A DNA stretch of 64,000 nucleotides. It comes from Rhipidocladum racemiflorum. Lineage: Eukaryota; Streptophyta; Magnoliopsida; Poales; Poaceae. A program made the position numbers and the translations under genes. Below are positions 59,691-64,000 of this stretch, piece after piece (the first letter of the stretch is position 1; the number at the start of each line of letters is the position of its first letter). The stretch lies in assembly GCA_036346355.1 (NCBI GenBank), contig CM070572.1, positions 8,749,001 through 8,813,000 on the forward strand, written 5' to 3'. The notes beneath the pieces are model-generated. The model worked only from the letters and a program-made list of their open reading frames with translations, ran no database searches and was not told the origin of the DNA.

Positions 59691-60430
59691 ATTTTCAACC
59701 CTATTACTCGATGCAGAAATCTAAATACATTCATTGGACAACCTTTTTAACCGATTCCACACTCTATGGTTGATACTAAAATTACAGCTCAATGCTCGAG
59801 TGTAGTTGTTTATCCTTATATTCTAGCCTATGTAGAGGGCCCCACCGGCAACAAACCCTTCTCATCGGCGCCCTCTACCCACCATAAATAATCATACGCC
59901 AAAGTATCACTTCCTCATTCATTAATTCATCAATCCATATTTCTCTCTGTGTCCAATTTAAGATTTTCGATTGAAACATATATTTTCCAATGCATGAATG
60001 ATATATATATATATATTTATTCTGGGAATTTGAAGATGTTTAATGAAATTTGATCAAACAAAGCTTGTCGGGCATAGAATCGAAAGGTACGGCCTAGCTC
60101 GAATTCTGGGAATGGTGGTCTGACGGGTTCAATTCGGGCCCTGATAATACGGAGTTTTAAATCTATGGCAATCAATCTATAACAAGTTTTTATGGTGTCC
60201 AACCTTCTACGGATTGCTAATGACAAATAATTAAAGAAGTGATACCCACTTAATTAAAACTGTCAATTTGGCACAAAATTTATTTTAGCGAGGCCTTATA
60301 ATCAGCATGCTTAAATTCTTCAAAATTTGTAAATTTACAAACTCATTACCTAATTAATCGCGGCTGTTCGTGTTCTTTTCAAAATTTTCCTATGACTAAG
60401 AAATAATTAATTTAATCTAATATGGTCCGT
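59691..60430. other. Intergenic DNA, no gene seen
   Basis: Mostly AT-rich; a (TA)n tract lies at about 60001-60016. The 69-aa minus-strand frame at 60017-60226 is unrecognised. Confidence 0.45.
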
Positions 60431-60941
60431 AATGAAATACACATTTCTATTTTCCCCTTCTCCCCCCCCCCATTTATCTTTCTTTTCTTTCTTCCCCTCC
60501 TCTTCTTTTTTTTTTCTCCCTCCTCCCTTTTGTCTTCTTCCTGACCGAACTCTCTCTCTATGGCTCTTCTTTTCTCTCAGTTTCTGCCTCCTCCCTATCC
60601 CCACTCCCTCTTGCTACTCTTTCTAGATCCATTCCCTTCTCTTCCCCTACCGGCCACCAGCCCGGGCGCCCTCTCTCTTCTCTGACCGGCTTCTAGCACG
60701 GTCGTTCCCTCCCCTCATCTCTCCCTCTAATCTCTCCTCTCCCTTGTTTTCTTTTCCCTTTCCCCTCTCTCCCTCTCTACTCTACCCGATGGGAGCCCTC
60801 TCCCCCTGCTCCTCCATCGTCGCCCCTAGCTTGCCATTTTCCCTCAGCTTGCCGGTCTTTGGCCAAACCTCCCTGGACCCTGGGCTCGCACCGGCCATGG
60901 CCATCGGTCCCTTGGTGGTGCTGGTTGTACTCGGCTCCTTA
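60431..60941. repeat. Pyrimidine-rich low-complexity stretch
   Basis: CT-rich tracts such as CTCTCCCTC and poly-C/poly-T runs dominate up to about 60790. The deduced frames are composition artefacts. It may be the leader of an unrecognised gene or element. Confidence 0.5.
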
Positions 60942-61173
60942 GGGTGTGTTTGGTTGATGGGATGAGGTCGAATAGAATGGAATGATTCTGTATCATTTGG
61001 TTCTATTATTTTTGGTGAATTGAATGGTTCAGTATCTATGAGGACTATTCCTCAAATTTATATCACTTGGTCCAGGATGGGATGGTTCCATTCAAGCAAC
61101 CAAACACATGGATAACTTTTTTCTTGAACCATCTTATACATGTACCACTTGGTACAAGCAACCAAACAAACCC
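60942..61173. mobile_element. Tourist-like MITE (232 bp) upstream of the COPT reading frame
   Basis: Ends are GGGTGTGTTTGGTTG and, inverted, GGGTTTGTTTGGTTGC, with TTA duplications at 60939-60941 and 61174-61176. It shares termini with 1284-1569 but has a different interior. Confidence 0.87.
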
Positions 61174-61346
61174 TTAGTAAATCAGGTTCCTGAGTGGCGA
61201 TCTACTCTACGGGAGTGTCCTATGTTGGTTTGCAAGTTTTTTTTTTTTTTTTGCTCAAGATTTTAATTTGGTAGTGATTCGGCCGGTGATCAATTTGGAG
61301 AGTGTGCTCTAGGTTTTGGAGGCATAGCGACGACTTGGGCAGCGGG

Positions 61347-61792
61347 ATGGCCCCAGCGGCAGCGGCGGCTGTGCTCGGTGCACGGCGGGTGCGGTACACC
61401 CACATGACCTTCTTTTGGGGCAAGAACTCGAAGATCCTGTCCACCAAGTGGCCCGGCTCACGCGGCGGCATATACGCGTTCGCGCTCGTAGCGTCTTCGC
61501 CCTCGTGGTGCTCCTGGAGTTCCTCGGCTACCGTGGGCTGGAGTCCTACCTCTCCTCCCACCGTGATCGCCGCGTGGCGGCCGGGGTGGCGTGCACGGCC
61601 ATGCAAGCGGTGCGCGTCGGGGTGGCCTACCTGCTCATGCTCGCGCTCATGTCGTTCAACGGCGGTGTGCTCCTCGTGGCCATCGCCGGGCATGCGGTGG
61701 GGTTCCTAGCGTTCAGGGCCGGCGTGTGGGGCGGGCGGGCGCAGATGGAGGATGGCTGGAAGGAACACCTTGCACCGTTGGCATGCGGCTAG
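61347..61792 (+). pseudogene. COPT/Ctr-type copper transporter with one frameshift
   Basis: COPT proteins carry Cu(I) across the plasma or vacuolar membrane as trimers. The reading starts MAPAAAAAVLGARRVRYTHM at 61347 and continues TFFWGKNSKILSTKWPGSRG and GIYAFALV. Near 61495 it must shift by one base to go on as VFALVVLLEFLGYRGLESYL and ends EHLAPLACG (stop 61790-61792). The family marks are present: MLALM (MxxxM in membrane segment 2) and GHAVG (GxxxG in segment 3). Total is about 148 aa, the family length, with no intron. The Met/His-rich N-terminus is short. The missing base could be a real mutation or a sequence error, so it may be a true gene. A Tourist MITE lies 170 bp upstream. Confidence 0.82.
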
Positions 61793-62483
61793 CTAGCCGA
61801 TCGGTATTATCAATCATCCATGGGTGTGCATGTTCCTGTACTTCGTGCATTTGTTTGTGATCGGTTGGATGTGTTTGTGGATTGCAAGTTTATTGATGGT
61901 CATCTCAGGTTAATTTCTTGTTCGGTTGCATGGCGATTTGGCAATATTGTACTGTGAATCTGAAATGGCAAAATCTATCGGATCCGATGTTCCGGTCTGT
62001 TACTCTCTCAGTCTAAGTTTGCTTAAGTTTATAAGACAAATTTTTTAAATAATCTTGTCTATAAATATAAAGTATATTTTATATTTTAATATAAAATTAG
62101 TGCGATGGTCTCTTTATACTCTTAATAAATATCCATTTTAACTTTTTATTCTCTACATGCATACATTGAATATAGCATCACAGATTGTTCTAGCGTTGAA
62201 TCCTCGTAGCAACACCTCCAAAATATCCACACGTACGGGGTGCGGGAGCACCACGCACTAGAGTATTAGTGCCAGCTACGTGATTCTAGGTGGAGGAGGG
62301 CTAACGGCTCGGATTTCAAGAATTCTGAATTCCTACTATGTCTTTTCACCCTAAAGCCAGCACCCCCACCCTTTAAATAGATGCACTATAGCGGGCTCTA
62401 TATTAGAGGCCCATTAGGAACTTAAAACCCATCAGAATTTGGATCACCAACCGAATTAAGTCCCAGCCCTTTAAACGTGCTAC
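61793..62483. other. Downstream of COPT, intergenic
   Basis: Probable 3' UTR to about 61960, then a Stowaway-like fragment and unassigned DNA up to the CACTA end. Confidence 0.45.
62003..62165. mobile_element. Possible Stowaway-like fragment
   Basis: After TA it begins CTCTCTCAGTCTAAGTTTGC and continues with TTTATAAGACAAATTTT and ATTAGTGCGATGGTC-like text seen in grass Stowaway relatives. No matching right terminus found. Confidence 0.4.
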
Positions 62484-62815
62484 CACTACTACAAAACACA
62501 TAATAGGTGACAGTTTATCTGTCTCGATTTTTTTGGGACTGGCACAGATAAAGTTTTTGTGTCGGTTCTAAACTTTAAAATGACAGGAACACTATTTGTG
62601 TCGATTTTTAATTAGAACCGGCACAAAAAGTCAATTATTTGTGTCGGTTCTAATTAAAAACCGACACAAATAGTGTTCCAATTATTTGTGTCGGTCTGTA
62701 AATGGAACCGACACATATAATAACTTATTTGTATCGGTTGTAACTAAAATCGACACAAATAATTGATATTTATGTCGGTTCTACTTAACAATTGATGCAA
62801 ATAGTACAACCTATA
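62484..62815. repeat. CACTA subterminal repeats
   Basis: The motif GTGTCGGTTCTAA and its complement TTAGAACCGGCAC/CCGACACAAA recur at least eight times in alternating orientation, forming hairpins such as 62640-62672. These are the usual transposase-binding subterminal repeats. Confidence 0.88.
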
Positions 62816-62966
62816 AATACCACTAGCGCAGCTGCAGCTCCATGGCCAGTCTTCTTCAACCCAGGAGCAAACCAAAAGTTTAAAATTTCAGATTCCATTT
62901 GCAAAGTTTGTTGTGCTTGTACTGCCTCTAGGTGTTCCAAGGTGAGTAATTTATTCTCCTCTCTTG

Positions 62967-63637
62967 ATTTGTGGTGATCTAGTTACAATTTAATGTTTAG
63001 ACCTAGTTCAATTAAGGTTAATTTATATATAGTTCAAATTATGGTTTAGATTTAGTTTATTTTTATTGACCTAGCTTTTTGTAGATGATGAATTTATTAC
63101 CTAGCTCCATTAGGTGAAGTTTTGCCTAGGTTAATATAGTATATATTAAAATTATCTCCATCACTATTGTTAGCTAATTAATTATTATCAAACATATATT
63201 AGATTTAATATATTAAGTTATTATAGTTTAATAAGCATTAATTTGTAGTGATCTAGTTGAAATTTAATGTTTAGACCTAGTTCAATTAAGGTTAATTTAT
63301 ATATAGTTCAAATTAAAGGCTTAGATTTAGTTTGTTTTTATTAACCTAGCATTTTGTAGATGATGAATTTATTATCTAGCTCCATTAGATGAAGTTTTAC
63401 CTAGCTTATATATTAGATTAAAATTATGTCCATCTACTATTGTTAGCTAATTAATTATTATCAAACATATATTGAATTTAATATATTAAGATATTATATT
63501 TTAATAATATTGGTTTGTGGATTCTAGTTGTAATTTAATGTTTAGACCTAGTTCAATTAAAGTTAATTTATATATAGTTCAAATTAAAGTTTATATTTTG
63601 TTTGTTTTTATTGATAACATGTTTATGTTAATTAACT
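62967..63637. repeat. ~272-bp tandem repeat upstream of the second TNP2 start
   Basis: GTTTAGACCTAGTTCAATTA recurs at 62995, 63269 and 63540 (periods 274 and 271). The first two units are complete and about 90% alike, the third is partial. The tract probably lies in the leader or an intron of the transposase gene. Confidence 0.9.
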
Positions 63638-63641
63638 ATAG

Positions 63642-64000
63642 ATGGACCGGGGATGGATGTACAGTGCGGACCGTTACAGCCGAGAATACATCGACGACAT
63701 CTCTGCTTTTTTAAGAGTCGCCGAGGAGGACAAGTTGCAAAAGAAGGAATACATATATTGTCCATGTATTGATTGCAAGAATGAGAAGATATTTTCAGAC
63801 AAAGAGAATATCCACTTGCACTTGACTCGAAGGGATTTTTTTACCTGGATATACATGTTGGACAAGGCAAAGTGAAGAGAAGAACATACATGAAGGTAAT
63901 AACATCATCGACGACGGAGCTGGCAATATAGCAGTTGACATCTGTTATGGATCCGATGAGGATAGGTTGCTCGTCGATGATGGTAATAATCTAGCTCAGA
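63642..64000 (+). pseudogene. CACTA TNP2-type transposase, start (one frameshift, partial)
   Basis: MDRGWMYSADRYSREYIDDI at 63642 opens the transposase-associated domain, with the Cys pair CPCIDC near 63758. The frame stops at 63875. One base shift in the T run at 63835-63841 moves to a frame reading LPGYTCWTRQSEEKN and NIIDDGAGNIAVDICYGSDE that stays open to the window end, so a single homopolymer indel explains the break. The true gene continues past 64000. Confidence 0.82.

Larger units (their letters stand above)
62484..64000 (+). mobile_element. Left part of a second CACTA element, running off the window
   Basis: The terminus CACTACTACAAAAC at 62484 is followed by subterminal repeats, an intron-like tandem-repeat tract and the start of a TNP2-type transposase gene at 63642. 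It is better preserved than the element at 12821. The right end lies beyond 64000. Confidence 0.82.

Noticed and set aside
60432..60626. 64-aa frame in CT-rich DNA
   Set aside because: Composition artefact of a pyrimidine tract (Phe/Ser/Pro only).

Overview
The window is nuclear DNA of a grass (Poaceae, probably panicoid). Two intact intron-containing plant genes of grass type sit in a large excess of nested grass-style transposable elements: Tourist, Stowaway and Mutator MITEs, CACTA elements with TNP2 transposase, Ty1/copia and Ty3/gypsy LTR elements. There are no operons, CRISPR arrays, rRNA or tRNA genes. The species cannot be named from the sequence.

Layout. 0.5-9.7 kb (minus): an intact 13-exon Raf-like MAPKKK of the EDR1/SIS8 type (EDR1 domain plus C-terminal kinase); all exons join in phase. 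Its introns carry a Tourist MITE, a 9-bp-TSD Mutator-like MITE, a CATA microsatellite and a 92-bp tandem repeat. 9.7-12.8 kb: promoter side and a probable LTR remnant. 12.8-22.8 kb: a decayed CACTA element whose TNP2 gene is split by an 855-bp hAT element (8-bp TSD) and by a truncated Ty1/copia element, itself split by a second copy of the same Mutator-like MITE. 22.8-29.3 kb: intergenic DNA with Tourist and Stowaway MITEs. 29.5-32.0 kb (plus): an intact six-exon PIN1-type auxin efflux carrier of 598 aa. 33-38 kb: a Mutator-like MITE, a 5'-truncated copia element with its 3' LTR, a reverse-oriented copia LTR plus leader, and another MITE. 40.4-41.0 kb (minus): a frameshifted PPR-gene fragment.

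41.7-54.4 kb: an old Ty1/copia element with 241-bp LTRs. Its gag gene is interrupted by a 1.3-kb hAT element, and its reverse transcriptase gene by a 4.6-kb non-autonomous gypsy-type element in reverse orientation. That element has nearly identical LTRs (TSD GATAT) and its interior is largely a GC-rich tandem array whose unit is a hairpin carrying CACGTG. 54.4-57.2 kb: palindrome-rich repeats and a second copy of the 41.7-kb hAT family. 58.2-59.7 kb: a 1.5-kb long inverted repeat. 61.3-61.8 kb: a COPT copper-transporter reading frame with one frameshift. 62.5 kb to the end: the left end of a second CACTA element with the start of its TNP2 gene.

The two intact genes act separately: the kinase in stress/hormone MAPK signalling and PIN1 in polar auxin transport. 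Most of the rest is a record of successive insertions, datable by nesting: CACTA before copia and hAT, copia before MITE, and old copia before young gypsy-like element.
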